From: Zafaria ginkgonis | Lineage (GTDB): Bacteria > Actinomycetota > Actinomycetes > Actinomycetales > Micrococcaceae | Reading direction: 5' to 3' | Assembly (NCBI RefSeq): GCF_039540195.1 | Contig: NZ_BAABEO010000025.1 | Span: 62,001-126,000, forward strand | Length of the DNA: 64,000 nt | Shown here: piece after piece, positions 1 to 8,690 of the stretch | How the letters are laid out: each line of letters starts with the position of its first letter | Numbering within the stretch: position 1 is the stretch's first letter | Position numbers and translations under genes: made by a program | The notes under the pieces: generated by a model | The model's database searches: none | What the model saw: only the letters and a program-made list of their open reading frames with translations | What the model was told of the DNA's origin: nothing

Positions 1-759
1 GGCGTAGGCCGGGGCGTCCTCGCTAAAGGCGAGTCCGTCGCCCAGGACGCACTGCCAGGCCACCTCGTTCGCCTCGCGGGTCCAGGTCCCCAGGCTCCGG
101 TACTGATGCGCCGACGGGGTGCTGTTGGTGTTGTCGACCATCGGGCACAGCAGCAGCTGGCCGGCGATGCCCGGCCCGCGGCGGTCGCGCGCCATCAGCG
201 CCACCGCCGCGGAGAACCCGCCGCCCGCGCTGCCGCCCATCACGACGATCCGCTCGGCGTCCACCCCGAGCTCCGCGGCATGCGCGCTCATCCACTCCAG
301 GCCCGCGTAGCAGTCCTCGACGCCGGCGGGGTACGGATCCTCGGGGGCCAGCCGGTACTCGACGTTGACGGCCACGTACCCGTGCCGTTCCACGAGGTCG
401 ACCAGACGGCCGGTCTCCCAGTAGCGGTGTCCGACGACCATGCCGCCGCCGTGGATGTTGTACAGGCCCGGAACCCGCGCCTGCGGGTCCAGTCCGCGGG
501 GCCGCAGGACGGTGATCTCCAGGTCGGGGGCGCCCGCCGGCCCGGGGATCACCCGTTCCTCGGCCTCGACGGCCCGGGGGCCGATGACGTCCGACGGCGG
601 CGGGAACATGGTGGCCATCGAACCGCGCATGGCGAGCACCGAGTCGCGCGTCAGGGGCGCGTCCGAGGCCGCCGCCTCGACGGCGGGCCGGACTTCGGGG
701 GCGAAGGGAACGGGGACGGAGGCGGCGGGGAGAGCGACGGCGGTGCCCGATTCGGTCAT
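1..759 (-). CDS. HSL-family alpha/beta hydrolase (esterase), 3' end outside window
   Basis: Predicted carboxylesterase or lipase of the hormone-sensitive-lipase (family IV) group. The 253 codons present hold the oxyanion-hole motif HGGG (in YNIHGGGMVVG) and the nucleophile elbow GGSAGG; the acid and histidine of the triad lie beyond the left edge. The start is the ATG at 757-759, preceded by GGAG. It is the third gene of a minus-strand set (alcohol dehydrogenase, AKR-like, this gene), 106 bp below the AKR gene, so it probably shares the promoter and palindromic operator near 3090. The substrate is unknown; the neighbours suggest an ester intermediate in a small-molecule catabolic route. Confidence 0.85.
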   Translation of the reverse strand, partial: MTESGTAVALPAASVPVPFAPEVRPAVEAAASDAPLTRDSVLAMRGSMATMFPPPSDVIGPRAVEAEERVIPGPAGAPDLEITVLRPRGLDPQARVPGLYNIHGGGMVVGHRYWETGRLVDLVERHGYVAVNVEYRLAPEDPYPAGVEDCYAGLEWMSAHAAELGVDAERIVVMGGSAGGGFSAAVALMARDRRGPGIAGQLLLCPMVDNTNSTPSAHQYRSLGTWTREANEVAWQCVLGDGLAFSEDAPAYA

Positions 760-865
760 GGTTACTCCAACTTTCTTAGAGGCTGGTCTTTCTGGGTTCC
801 GGGGTTCTGGTCTTGAGGGGTTGGCCGGTGGCGGGATGTGCGGATTCCCGCGGCCGCGAAGGCCC

Positions 866-1840
866 CTAGGGGCCCTCGGGATCAACGGCGTCGCGGTCGG
901 CCCAGAAGGGGGCGGCCAGGGCGCGGAGTTCCTCGGCCCCGATCCGCACGAGCAGGTCGATCGCGCCGAGGTTTTCGCGCAGCTGGGCGATCCGGCTGCT
1001 GCCGAAGAGGGTCGTCGCGGTGTGGGCGTGCGTGAGGGTGAAGGCGATGAGCAGCTGCGCCGGGGTCGCGTCCAGGGACCGGGCCAGGTCGGCCACGCCC
1101 TGCGCCGCCGCGACGATCCGTTCTCGAATGCTTCCCGGGTCGCGCCCCACCTCGCGCGAGGGGGCGAGGTTCCCGGCCAGGATGCCGCCTTCCATCACGT
1201 CGGAGGCCTGCATCGCGAAGCCCTGCGCGAAGAGCCGGGCGAAGGGTTCGCCGTCGGGGATGGAGCGGCGCGAGACGGAGTACTTCAGCTGCGCGAACCG
1301 CGGCCCCGCCACGCCTTCCTCGGCGGCAATGTCGATGAGCCGCTGGATGTTCGGGGCCGACCAGTTGTTCACGCCCCACGCCCGGATCAGGCCCTCCCGG
1401 TGAAGGCCGGCCAGGTCCAGCACCAGGTCGCGCAGGTGCAGGTCGTCGCGGCGCAGGTCGCCCAGGACCACCAGGTCAGCATGGTCGCAGCCGATCCGGA
1501 ACAGGGCGTTCGCCAGCTGCGGGCGGAAGCCATCGGGGCCGTAGCCTTCCAGCCACAGCTTGGAGGAGACCAGGTAGTCGTCGCGGCGCAGGCCGGCGGC
1601 CCGCACGATCGCGGAGAACAGGACGTCGGTGAAGACCGGCGGCTGGTCGCCGGGGACGCTGTAGACGCCGACGTCGAAGAGGTTGATCCCGCTGCCGTGG
1701 GCAACGCGGACCATCTCCACGGCGTCGCGGAAGTCCATGCGGTCATACGTGTGCCACGAACCGAGGGAGAGCGCCGAGACGTCCAGGCCGGAGTCGCCCA
1801 AGGGGCGTTGCGGCACGGTGGTGGGAAGCGTGGTGGTCAT
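866..1840 (-). CDS. Aldo/keto reductase-like protein 1
   Basis: 324 aa with an AKR-type TIM-barrel pattern: N-terminal LGLD/SLGSW region, Asp56 and Tyr60 in NLFDVGVY, Lys94 in SSKLW, and FGSS near the C-terminus in the usual cofactor-phosphate region. The position that normally carries the tetrad His (LLH) reads VVLGD, so His is replaced by Gly127, and Asp-to-Tyr spacing is one residue shorter than usual. It is clearly paralogous to the protein at 5564-6541, which has the same substitution. The start ATG follows AGGAAAGGA. It lies 67 bp below the alcohol dehydrogenase gene on the same strand. Family assignment is firm; oxidoreductase activity is less certain because of the missing His. Confidence 0.85.
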   Translation of the reverse strand: MTTTLPTTVPQRPLGDSGLDVSALSLGSWHTYDRMDFRDAVEMVRVAHGSGINLFDVGVYSVPGDQPPVFTDVLFSAIVRAAGLRRDDYLVSSKLWLEGYGPDGFRPQLANALFRIGCDHADLVVLGDLRRDDLHLRDLVLDLAGLHREGLIRAWGVNNWSAPNIQRLIDIAAEEGVAGPRFAQLKYSVSRRSIPDGEPFARLFAQGFAMQASDVMEGGILAGNLAPSREVGRDPGSIRERIVAAAQGVADLARSLDATPAQLLIAFTLTHAHTATTLFGSSRIAQLRENLGAIDLLVRIGAEELRALAAPFWADRDAVDPEGP

Positions 1841-1907
1841 GCTGGTCCTTTCCTGCGGGTGGATGCCAAGGTGGTGCTTGCGGGGGCGGCCGTGTTGTGG
1901 TGCGCCG

Positions 1908-3014
1908 CTAGAGGGAGGGGTCGATGACGGCCTTGATCGCCTCGTGCCCGGCCATGGCGCGCAGGGACGCGCCGGCGCTCTCGAGCGGCACGGGATCGCC
2001 GAAGAGGTCGTGCCAGGGCATGCGGTCGCCGAAAGCGTCGAAAAATCCCAGGGCGTGGTGGTAGTCGGACACGTCCCCGTTCAGCGAGCCGACCACGGTC
2101 AGTTCCTTGCCCATAACGGATCCCAGGGCGATGGCGTCGGAGGACGGTCCGGTCGAGCCGACCACCACGAACGTGCCGCGCTGGGCGGCCATGGCCACGG
2201 CCTCGACCCCCACGCTCGGCGCGCCCGCAAAGTCCAGCACCAGGTCCGCTCCGCGGCCACCGGTCGCCTCGCGCACGGCCTCGACGGTTGCCTGGGATCC
2301 GCCCGAGATGTCGACCACCGCGTCGGCCCCGAAGCGGCTGGCCATCCCCAGGCGGTCCGCGGGGGCACCGATGGTGACCACCGTGCCCGCGCCGGCGATG
2401 CGCGCCACGGCCGTCGCAAAGATCCCCAGCGCGCCGGTCCCCTGCACCGCGACCGTGGAACCGGGGCGCACTCCTCCGGCGCGGTCGAAGGCACGCAGCA
2501 CGGTCTTGGCCGCGCACCCCGCCATGGCAGCCAGGGTGTCGTCCACCGCGTCCGGCAGCAGCAGCTTCTCGGCCCGGGGGGTGACGTAGCAGGTTTCGAC
2601 CAGGCCGGCGGTGGCATAGGGGGGCCGGTCGGACCGCTGGAGGAACCCGTACCCGCGGGCGCTGCAGGCGACCGGCTCCCGGAGCACGCGGCAGCCGTGG
2701 CATTCGCCGCAGGTGGACTCGGACCAGCCGAGGCGGTCCCCCACCGAAATCGGGCGGCCCAGGACATCACGGGCCTGCCCGCCGACGGCGATCACCTCGC
2801 CGACCATCTCGTGGCCCAGCACCATGGGCAGCATGCCGGGGATGTCCATCTTCCCCTGCCAGATTTCGACGTCGGTGCCGCACAGGGTCGCGCGGCGGAT
2901 CCGGACCAGGACCGCACCCGCCTCGAGTTCCCGCGGCAGCGGGATCTCCTGCATTTCCAGGTCGGCGCCGAACTCTGTCAGGATCGCGGCACGTGTCTGC
3001 GTGGGACGGGGCAT
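1908..3014 (-). CDS. Zinc-dependent alcohol dehydrogenase (MDR superfamily)
   Basis: 368 aa, usual length for medium-chain dehydrogenases. Visible features are catalytic-zinc ligands Cys in LCGTD and His-Glu in GHEMVGE, a four-Cys structural-zinc lobe (CGECHGC followed by a further Cys), and a Rossmann GTGALG motif for NAD(P). It should oxidise an alcohol or reduce a carbonyl; the substrate is not predictable. The start ATG has AGGAG upstream. It is the first gene of the minus-strand operon with the AKR-like and esterase genes and is divergent from the amidohydrolase at 3128. The intergenic region holds operator A, so both directions are probably co-regulated. Confidence 0.92.
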   Translation of the reverse strand: MPRPTQTRAAILTEFGADLEMQEIPLPRELEAGAVLVRIRRATLCGTDVEIWQGKMDIPGMLPMVLGHEMVGEVIAVGGQARDVLGRPISVGDRLGWSESTCGECHGCRVLREPVACSARGYGFLQRSDRPPYATAGLVETCYVTPRAEKLLLPDAVDDTLAAMAGCAAKTVLRAFDRAGGVRPGSTVAVQGTGALGIFATAVARIAGAGTVVTIGAPADRLGMASRFGADAVVDISGGSQATVEAVREATGGRGADLVLDFAGAPSVGVEAVAMAAQRGTFVVVGSTGPSSDAIALGSVMGKELTVVGSLNGDVSDYHHALGFFDAFGDRMPWHDLFGDPVPLESAGASLRAMAGHEAIKAVIDPSL

Positions 3015-3087
3015 GCGTACTCCTACGTGGTGGGGAGGGCTGGGGGTGATGCGCCGTAGCCGTGATGCACGGCACCAACGTGGGATA

Positions 3088-3103
3088 GTCTACATACGTT
3101 GAC
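3088..3103. promoter_or_regulatory. Regulon palindrome A
   Basis: GTCTACATACGTTGAC, an imperfect 6-4-6 inverted repeat in the divergent promoter between the alcohol dehydrogenase (minus) and amidohydrolase (plus) genes, followed by an A-run. It matches four other sites at 5509, 7525, 14805 and 17371. Probable repressor operator. Confidence 0.7.
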
Positions 3104-3127
3104 AAAAATTGGAACCCGAGGAGAACC

Positions 3128-4675
3128 GTGCGGCACGAACCCCTACCACCGACCCCCGGCCCCGCCCCCTCCGGGGAGGCCGACCTGCTGCTGCGCGGGG
3201 GACGGATCCTCACCCTCGACGCCCGGGATTCGACCGCCGAGGCCCTGGCCGTGCGCGGCGGCAGGATCATCGCCGTGGGCGGCGAGCGCGAACTGTCCCG
3301 CCTGGCCGGGCGCCACACGCGCGTCGTGGATCTCGACGGCGGAGCCGCGATTCCGGGGATCAACGACTCCCACCTGCACGGCGCCTGGCTGGGGGCCATG
3401 TGGCCCCGCACCCTGTTCGGGGCGGCCGATTCCGGCGCCCCGAACCCCTTGGGCGCCCCGAACCTTCCGGACGGCCGCAACGACGCCGGCACCGGCGCCA
3501 CGGAACTCGGCCTCACGGAACCGGGCCCCGACGTCGAACAGCGGCTCCTGCACTCGGAGGCGGACCGCGAGGCCGCCCTACTGGCGGCCGGGCGCATCGC
3601 CGCTTCCTTCGGGATCACCAGCTACACCGAACCCGGGCTCGGGCCCGGGGAGAACGCCGGGCCGACCGGCTGCTTCGGGGAGGAGGTGCTGGCCACCTAC
3701 CGGAGGCTGGCCGCCGACGGGCGGCTGACCGCACGCATCACGGTCCTGATGCTCTACGGCCTGCTGGATGGCCCCAGCCGCCTGGCCGACTTCGAGGCCG
3801 GCCTCGCGTCCCTGCCGGCCGGGCCCGCCGGAGGGCGTCCGCACGGGCCGGCCGAACGACTGCTCCGGGTGGCCGGGGTGAAGATCTTCGCCGACGGCAT
3901 CCCGCCGATGCGCAACGCCTGGATCCACGGCTGCTACCCCGACGGGACCCACGGAACCCCACTCACCGACGGCGCCACCGAGGAGGCGCGCGCCGCCTCG
4001 CTGCGCGCCATGATCCAGGCAGCGCACGCGCGGGGGCTTCAGGTCGGCGTGCACGCCACGGGCGACCGCAGCATCGACGCGTTCATCGACGCCGTCGCGG
4101 AGGCCGGGAAGGGGTACGGCGACCTGCGGCACTACGTCATCCACGGCGACCTGGTGGGTGAGGCGGCCCTGCGGCGCCTGGCCGGGCTCGGTATGGGCCT
4201 GAACACGCAGGCGGCGATCGCCCTCCATACCGGGGACCTGCTTGTCGGGACGCTTGGGCGGCAGGCGGCCGCCGCGGCCTGGCCGCTCCGGGCGGCCCTC
4301 GCGGCGGGCGTTCCGCTGGCGCTGAGCTCGGACGCGCCGGTCACGACGCCGGACTGGCGGCTGGGGCTGGCGGCAGCCGACGAGTGGATGGGGGACGCCG
4401 GCGACCCCCGGGCCCGCATGGGCGAGCTCCTGCGCTGCTACACGGCCGCCGGCGCGTGGCAGGACCACGCCGAGGCGTACAAGGGGACCCTTGAGGTCGG
4501 GAAGGTTGCGGACATCGCGGTCCTGGAGGCGGATCCCTACGCGCTGGCGCCGGCGGACATGCCCGACGTGGCGGTGCTCCACACGGTGTTCGACGGCCGC
4601 CTCATCCACAGCCGGGACGAGATCCACGGCCGAGACGAGGCGGCCGTCAATTCAGCCGCCGCGAACCTACGGTAG
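3128..4675 (+). CDS. YtcJ-type amidohydrolase (amidohydrolase 3 family)
   Basis: 515 aa metal-dependent hydrolase. The N-terminal beta-sandwich begins LLLRGGRILT, followed by the metal motif HLH in INDSHLHG, then KIFADG, the HATGDRS segment (usually HAIGDRA) and the late Asp in SSDAPV. These proteins hydrolyse amide or related C-N bonds in small molecules; the substrate cannot be named. The GTG start follows GAGGAGAA. It is transcribed divergently from the alcohol dehydrogenase operon across operator A and ends in a perfect palindrome shared with the convergent SDR gene. Confidence 0.9.
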   Translation: MRHEPLPPTPGPAPSGEADLLLRGGRILTLDARDSTAEALAVRGGRIIAVGGERELSRLAGRHTRVVDLDGGAAIPGINDSHLHGAWLGAMWPRTLFGAADSGAPNPLGAPNLPDGRNDAGTGATELGLTEPGPDVEQRLLHSEADREAALLAAGRIAASFGITSYTEPGLGPGENAGPTGCFGEEVLATYRRLAADGRLTARITVLMLYGLLDGPSRLADFEAGLASLPAGPAGGRPHGPAERLLRVAGVKIFADGIPPMRNAWIHGCYPDGTHGTPLTDGATEEARAASLRAMIQAAHARGLQVGVHATGDRSIDAFIDAVAEAGKGYGDLRHYVIHGDLVGEAALRRLAGLGMGLNTQAAIALHTGDLLVGTLGRQAAAAAWPLRAALAAGVPLALSSDAPVTTPDWRLGLAAADEWMGDAGDPRARMGELLRCYTAAGAWQDHAEAYKGTLEVGKVADIAVLEADPYALAPADMPDVAVLHTVFDGRLIHSRDEIHGRDEAAVNSAAANLR

Positions 4676-4676
4676 G

Positions 4677-4716
4677 GCCTCCGGTGTGGCGCGGCCGGCC
4701 GCGCCACACCGGAGGC
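4677..4716. terminator. Perfect 40-bp palindrome, bidirectional terminator
   Basis: Two 20-bp arms (GCCTCCGGTGTGGCGCGGCC and its exact reverse complement) abut without a spacer between the convergent amidohydrolase and SDR genes. The RNA of either strand forms the same hairpin. There is no U-tract, which is common in high-GC actinobacterial terminators. Confidence 0.75.
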
Positions 4717-4725
4717 GCACCCGCG

Positions 4726-5466
4726 TCAGGTGAGCAGCTGGCCGCCGTCGACCGGCAGGCACGTCCCCGTGATGTGCCCGGCGCCGTCCGAGGCGAGGAA
4801 GGCCACCGCAGCGGCGACGTCGGCGGTGGCGGCCAGGCTGCCGAGCGGGATGCGCGACTCCCAGGCCGCGCGGGCCTCGGAGCCTTCGGGCATTCCCTCC
4901 GCGAGCATCGGGGTCAGGACCGGCCCCGGGGACACCGCGTTGACCCGGATGCCGTGCGGGGCGAGCTCGACCGCCGCCCAGCGCGTCATGGCGTCCACCG
5001 CGGCCTTCGACGATTCGTAGCCGCCCATGCCCGGGGTGGGCTGGCGCGCCCCGATGGAGGAGACGTTGACGACGGCGCCCCCGTTCCCCGTTTCCGCCAT
5101 GTGCCGGGCCACGGCCTGGGTCACCGCGTAGGTCCCCAGCACGTTGACTCGCAGGATGGATTCGTAGTCCGCGACGGGCAGTTCCATCAGCGCCCCGTGC
5201 AGGGAGAGCAGGCCGGCGTTGTTGACCAGGACGTCGATCGGCCCGTGCTGGGCCACGATGCGTTCTACGGCGCCGGCCACCTCGGCGGCGTCCGTGATGT
5301 CGATCCTCTCCGCGCCAACGCCCAGCTCGCCCGCAACGCGTGCGAGCGCGGCCGCGTCGCGGTCCGCGATGACCACGCGGTCCCCCTGGGCCGCGAACGC
5401 CTCGGCGATGCTCCGACCGATGCCCCCGGCGCCCCCGGTGACAAGTACGGTTCGAACCTTGCTCAT
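4726..5466 (-). CDS. SDR family oxidoreductase
   Basis: 246 aa classical short-chain dehydrogenase. It shows the NAD(P) motif TGGAGGIG, NNAG in VLVNNAG, catalytic Ser in NVSSIG, the YESSK Tyr/Lys pair, and the substrate-side PGPVLTPM. The Asp in VIADRD after beta-2 suggests NAD rather than NADP. The start is the ATG at 5464-5466, directly after GAAGAGGAGG; upstream in-frame codons are unsupported. It is divergent from the AKR-like gene at 5564 across operator B. Role: interconversion of an alcohol and ketone in the same regulon. Confidence 0.93.
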   Translation of the reverse strand: MSKVRTVLVTGGAGGIGRSIAEAFAAQGDRVVIADRDAAALARVAGELGVGAERIDITDAAEVAGAVERIVAQHGPIDVLVNNAGLLSLHGALMELPVADYESILRVNVLGTYAVTQAVARHMAETGNGGAVVNVSSIGARQPTPGMGGYESSKAAVDAMTRWAAVELAPHGIRVNAVSPGPVLTPMLAEGMPEGSEARAAWESRIPLGSLAATADVAAAVAFLASDGAGHITGTCLPVDGGQLLT

Positions 5467-5508
5467 GCTTCCTCCTCTTCGGCCGCGGGACCGCAGCTCC
5501 GCCGTATA

Positions 5509-5524
5509 GTATACGTGCGTAGAC
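5509..5524. promoter_or_regulatory. Regulon palindrome B
   Basis: GTATACGTGCGTAGAC between the divergent SDR (minus) and AKR-like (plus) genes, flanked by TATA on the left and A6 on the right like the other copies. It overlaps a -10-like TATAGT/TATACT element, consistent with repression of both genes. Confidence 0.7.
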
Positions 5525-5563
5525 AAAAAACAGTGATCCCTCACACACCTCGAGGAGCAGCGC

Positions 5564-6541
5564 ATGAGTACCTCCACCACCGTCCCCACCCGTCGATTGG
5601 GCCCCGCAGGGCCCGAGGTTCCGGCCGTCTCGCTCGGCTCCTGGAACACGTGGGACCGCATGCCGTTCGATGAGGCAGTGGCCCTGATCAGGTACGCCGC
5701 CGATGCCGGGGCCGCCTACTTCGACGTGGCCCACTACAACATGGGCCCGCACGCGGAGCAGGCCACAACGGACCTGGTCTTCGGCCGGGCGGTGGCCGAG
5801 GCCGGCCTGCGGCGCAACGACTACATCCTGTGCGGAAAGCTGTGGCTCTGGGACTACCCGGCCACGGGCTTCGCCCAGCAGATGGAGACGTCGCTGGAGC
5901 GGATCGGAACCGGCCACGCCGACCACGTGGTGGTGGGTGACTACCTCGGAGAACTGGACGCGCGCAGGGTCGTCGACGACGTGAATGCCCAGATCGACGC
6001 CGGACGCTTCGAATCGTGGGGCGTGAACAACTGGGGCATCAACGAGCTGCACACCGCGCTGGACCACGCCGGGGCCCATGGCCTGGTCCCGCCGTCGTTC
6101 GCGCAGCTCAAGTACTCGCTGGCCCGCCGCACGATGGCCGAAGGGGAGTGCTACGGGCCGCTGTTCGCCGACGGAACCCTCTCGCTGCAGGCCTCCGACG
6201 TCTTCGAGGGCGGGATCCTCGCCGGCAAACTGTCCCCCGGCCGCAAGATCGGCGCGGACGTCGGGGGCATCCGCGGGCACATCGTCGAGGCCTTCCCGGA
6301 GGTTCGGCGGATCGCGGAGGAGCTGGAGACCACCCCGACGCAGTTGAGCCTGGCGTTCACCCTGACCCATCCCGCCACCGCAAACGTCCTGTTCGGCAGC
6401 AGCAGCGTCGCCCAGTTCCAGGAGAACCTCGGGGCACTGGACCTGCTGGAGCGGCTGGGCGCGGACCGCCTGCGCGAGGCCACCGCCGGGCTCTGGCTGG
6501 ACCGCCACGTCAGCGCCGACGGGACCTGGCCGGCCGCGTAG
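5564..6541 (+). CDS. Aldo/keto reductase-like protein 2
   Basis: 325 aa, paralogue of the protein at 866-1840 along its whole length (shared SLGSW, WGVNNW, FAQLKYS, QASDV.EGGILAG, FGSS). Tetrad Asp54, Tyr58 and Lys92 are present; the His position reads VVVGD (Gly125). The ATG start follows GAGGAGCAG. It is the only gene of its transcript before a strong hairpin at 6596-6635, and its promoter carries operator B. The two copies in one regulon may act on successive intermediates or form a hetero-oligomer; this is inference. Confidence 0.86.
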   Translation: MSTSTTVPTRRLGPAGPEVPAVSLGSWNTWDRMPFDEAVALIRYAADAGAAYFDVAHYNMGPHAEQATTDLVFGRAVAEAGLRRNDYILCGKLWLWDYPATGFAQQMETSLERIGTGHADHVVVGDYLGELDARRVVDDVNAQIDAGRFESWGVNNWGINELHTALDHAGAHGLVPPSFAQLKYSLARRTMAEGECYGPLFADGTLSLQASDVFEGGILAGKLSPGRKIGADVGGIRGHIVEAFPEVRRIAEELETTPTQLSLAFTLTHPATANVLFGSSSVAQFQENLGALDLLERLGADRLREATAGLWLDRHVSADGTWPAA

Positions 6542-6595
6542 CCCCGGCCGGCGTCGCACTGGTCGACGCAGCCCCTCCGGCACCGCCCCGAACGG

Positions 6596-6635
6596 AAGCG
6601 AGGGCCGCACCGCCGTGGCGGTGCGGCCCTCGCTT
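6596..6635. terminator. Bidirectional terminator hairpin
   Basis: Nineteen-base arms AAGCGAGGGCCGCACCGCC and the exact complement, separated by two bases, between the convergent AKR-like and alpha/beta hydrolase genes. The minus-strand reading ends in TT. Confidence 0.8.
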
Positions 6636-6646
6636 GTGGCCTCGGC

Positions 6647-7399
6647 CTACGAGGCCAGGAAGGCGATGGCCGCTTCCCGGAATTCGGGCGCAAGCAGCGC
6701 CCCGCGATGGTCGCCCGGCACGGAGAGCACCCGCGCGCCGGGCACGGACTCGGCGACCCATCCAGCGTCGCCGGCCACCGGATCCCCGCTGCCGGCAACC
6801 GCCAGCAGGGGCACGGCCGGGCGTCCGGCCTGGGGACTGAAGGGCCGCTCGCCAAGGGCAGCCATGAGGCGGATCAACGACTCCGAGTCCCGGCCGGGCG
6901 CGGAAACCATCGAGGCCAGCATGGACACCAGCGGATCTGCGGCAGCCCCGGGATCCGCAACCGCGGCCGCGACGGCTCCAGGGTCCAAGGCCGCAAAGGG
7001 CTCGACCGGGCTCAGCCCGCCCAGAACCATTCGCCGCACCGGGCTTCCCGCACCGGGCAGTTCCCACGCCAGCCGAGCGCCGAGGGAGTACCCGATGACA
7101 TCCACGGCACCGCAGCCGCTGGAGGCGGCGGCGCCATCGACGATGGCGGAGAGCCGGGCGATGAGCGCGGGGACCGAACAGCCGCCGTCCACCCCGATGG
7201 GCCCGGCCGAGCCGTGGCCCGGCAGATCGACGGCGTGGCTGGCCACCCCGGCGGCCGCGAGCCCGGCGGTCCACCCCGTTGCGTGGAAGTCCTCCGCGGC
7301 CGAGGAGGCGAATCCGTGGATAAGGACGACGGGCGGCTGGCCCCGGCCGACGAAATCGGCGTCTCGGCGGTGGACCGCCACGGAAAGTGCAGCTGGCAT
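6647..7399 (-). CDS. Alpha/beta fold hydrolase
   Basis: About 250 aa. It shows the strand-turn VVLIHGF, DLPGHG, nucleophile elbow GYSLGAR (Ser), an acid in AGSGDPV and catalytic His in PGDHRGA, the MenH/BioH-like arrangement. Two adjacent ATG codons (7402 and 7399) follow TAGGAGCA; the second has the better spacing. Substrate unknown. It diverges from the methyltransferase-like gene, with operator C and its promoter between them, so it is a candidate member of the same regulon. Confidence 0.88.
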   Translation of the reverse strand: MPAALSVAVHRRDADFVGRGQPPVVLIHGFASSAAEDFHATGWTAGLAAAGVASHAVDLPGHGSAGPIGVDGGCSVPALIARLSAIVDGAAASSGCGAVDVIGYSLGARLAWELPGAGSPVRRMVLGGLSPVEPFAALDPGAVAAAVADPGAAADPLVSMLASMVSAPGRDSESLIRLMAALGERPFSPQAGRPAVPLLAVAGSGDPVAGDAGWVAESVPGARVLSVPGDHRGALLAPEFREAAIAFLAS

Positions 7400-7512
7400 C
7401 ATTGCTCCTAATTTTTGGCGGGATTTTTTGGTGGGCACGCAGGGCGCAACGCTCGCCGCCCGGCCTCTCGGACGCGGCGCCACGCGGACGTCGCCGCTTC
7501 CGGAGGTGACAC

Positions 7513-7541
7513 TGGACACCTTATGTCTACGCTCGTAGACT
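7513..7541 (+). promoter_or_regulatory. Sigma-70-type promoter with embedded palindrome C
   Basis: TGGACA (7513-7518), 17-bp spacer, TAGACT (7536-7541). The perfect palindrome GTCTAC-GCTC-GTAGAC occupies 7525-7540, filling the spacer and part of the -10. A bound protein would block polymerase, so the palindrome is best read as a repressor operator. It drives the gene at 7622. Confidence 0.65.
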
Positions 7542-7552
7542 CTCAAGTGCGA

Positions 7553-7586
7553 TCCGGATCCAGCCTCATCAATCCCTGGATCCGGA
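7553..7586 (+). promoter_or_regulatory. Leader hairpin
   Basis: Perfect 11-bp arms TCCGGATCCAG / CTGGATCCGGA around a 12-nt loop in the predicted 5' leader of the methyltransferase-like gene, 36 nt before its start. It could be an mRNA-stabilising stem or a second protein-binding site. Confidence 0.5.
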
Positions 7587-7621
7587 CCGCAACCACCGAC
7601 CACCACCCGAAGGGTTCCACC

Positions 7622-8626
7622 GTGACCGCAGCAACCGATCCCCGCACATCCACCACCAGCCCCGAAGCGATCGTCGACGTCGCCATCGGCTTCATGGCCG
7701 CCAAGCAGCTGTTCGCGGCCAGCCGCATCGGCCTGTTCTCCGCCCTGGGCGACGGCCCACTGACCGCCGAGGAGCTCGCTTCAGCCACCGGCACCCCCGC
7801 CGCGCAGGTGCGCATCCTGGCCGACTCCATGGCTGCGCAGCATCTGCTGACGCGGACCGACGGCAACTACGCCCTGACGCCGGATTCCGCCGCGTACCTC
7901 ACCGGCCCGCGGGCCGAGCTGGACCTCGCTCCATTCCTGGCCTTCCTCGGATCGATCAGCTACGACCAGTGGCAGGGCTACGACCACACCGTAGACACCA
8001 ACGACGCCGGAACCCTCGCCCTGGACGACGCCGGCTGGGCCGACTTCATGGCGGGCGTGATGACGTACAACGAACTCCATGCCCGGATGTTCGTGCGCCA
8101 CTTCGACGTCTCGGAATTCTCCCGCGTCCTGGACTTCGGCGGACTCAGCCCGGCGTTCGCGGTGCAGGCCATGACGGCAAACCCGCAGCTCACCACGCAC
8201 TTCGTCGTCGCTCCGGATTTCAGCGACGAGGTGCGGCAGGCGGTGGAGGCCGCGGGCCTGGGCGGCCGCGCCACGATCGAGGCCCAGGCGACGGCCACCG
8301 CGTCGGTTGCGGGGTCCTACGACCTGGTGATGCTGAACCACGTGGCCCACCGCTTCACGGAGGCGGAGAACCTGGACATCATCCGCAGCGCGCGGGCGGC
8401 GGCCGCGCCCGGGGCGACCCTGGTGATGCTCGACTTCTACCTGGACGACGACGCGGCCCAGCGCAAGATCGACGCCCTGCACGCGGGCGAGTACTACAAC
8501 ATCGACGGCACCGTCGTTTACCCGCAGGCCACGGTGGAGCAGTGGTTCCTCGACGCCGGGTGGGAGCCGGTAGAACGGATCGATCTGCCCGGCAGCCCCC
8601 GCCTCCTGGTGGCGCGGACCCGCTGA
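7622..8626 (+). CDS. O-methyltransferase-like protein (acetylserotonin-MT family)
   Basis: 334 aa. The N-terminal winged-helix dimerisation domain (residues about 15-100, with LFSALGDGPLTAEELA and LLTRTDGNYALT) is followed by a class I methyltransferase fold. Glycine motif I is atypical: DFGGLSPAF instead of DVGGGxGxL, so SAM binding is uncertain, although later blocks (YDLVMLNHVAH, PGATLVMLDF) fit the family. The GTG at 7622 after GAAGG is preferred to longer in-frame extensions, which would run back across the promoter. It is expressed from the promoter with palindrome C. Methylation of a phenolic or enolic substrate is possible; a non-methylating family member is the alternative. Confidence 0.82.
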   Translation: MTAATDPRTSTTSPEAIVDVAIGFMAAKQLFAASRIGLFSALGDGPLTAEELASATGTPAAQVRILADSMAAQHLLTRTDGNYALTPDSAAYLTGPRAELDLAPFLAFLGSISYDQWQGYDHTVDTNDAGTLALDDAGWADFMAGVMTYNELHARMFVRHFDVSEFSRVLDFGGLSPAFAVQAMTANPQLTTHFVVAPDFSDEVRQAVEAAGLGGRATIEAQATATASVAGSYDLVMLNHVAHRFTEAENLDIIRSARAAAAPGATLVMLDFYLDDDAAQRKIDALHAGEYYNIDGTVVYPQATVEQWFLDAGWEPVERIDLPGSPRLLVARTR

Positions 8627-8648
8627 CAGCGGCCGCTCGGCGTCCGAA

Positions 8649-8690
8649 CGCGCAGGGGCCCCGGCGGACTGCCGCCGGGGCCCCTGCGCG
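8649..8690. terminator. Bidirectional terminator hairpin
   Basis: Perfect 19-bp arms CGCGCAGGGGCCCCGGCGG and complement around the loop ACTG, between the convergent methyltransferase-like and TetR genes. Confidence 0.8.

Noticed and set aside
440..1927. Long open frame (495 codons) on the plus strand opposite the AKR and esterase genes
   Set aside because: It is a high-GC antisense frame; composition is Arg/Gly/Pro-rich without any domain, while the minus strand has complete known proteins. The same applies to the other long antisense frames across the window.
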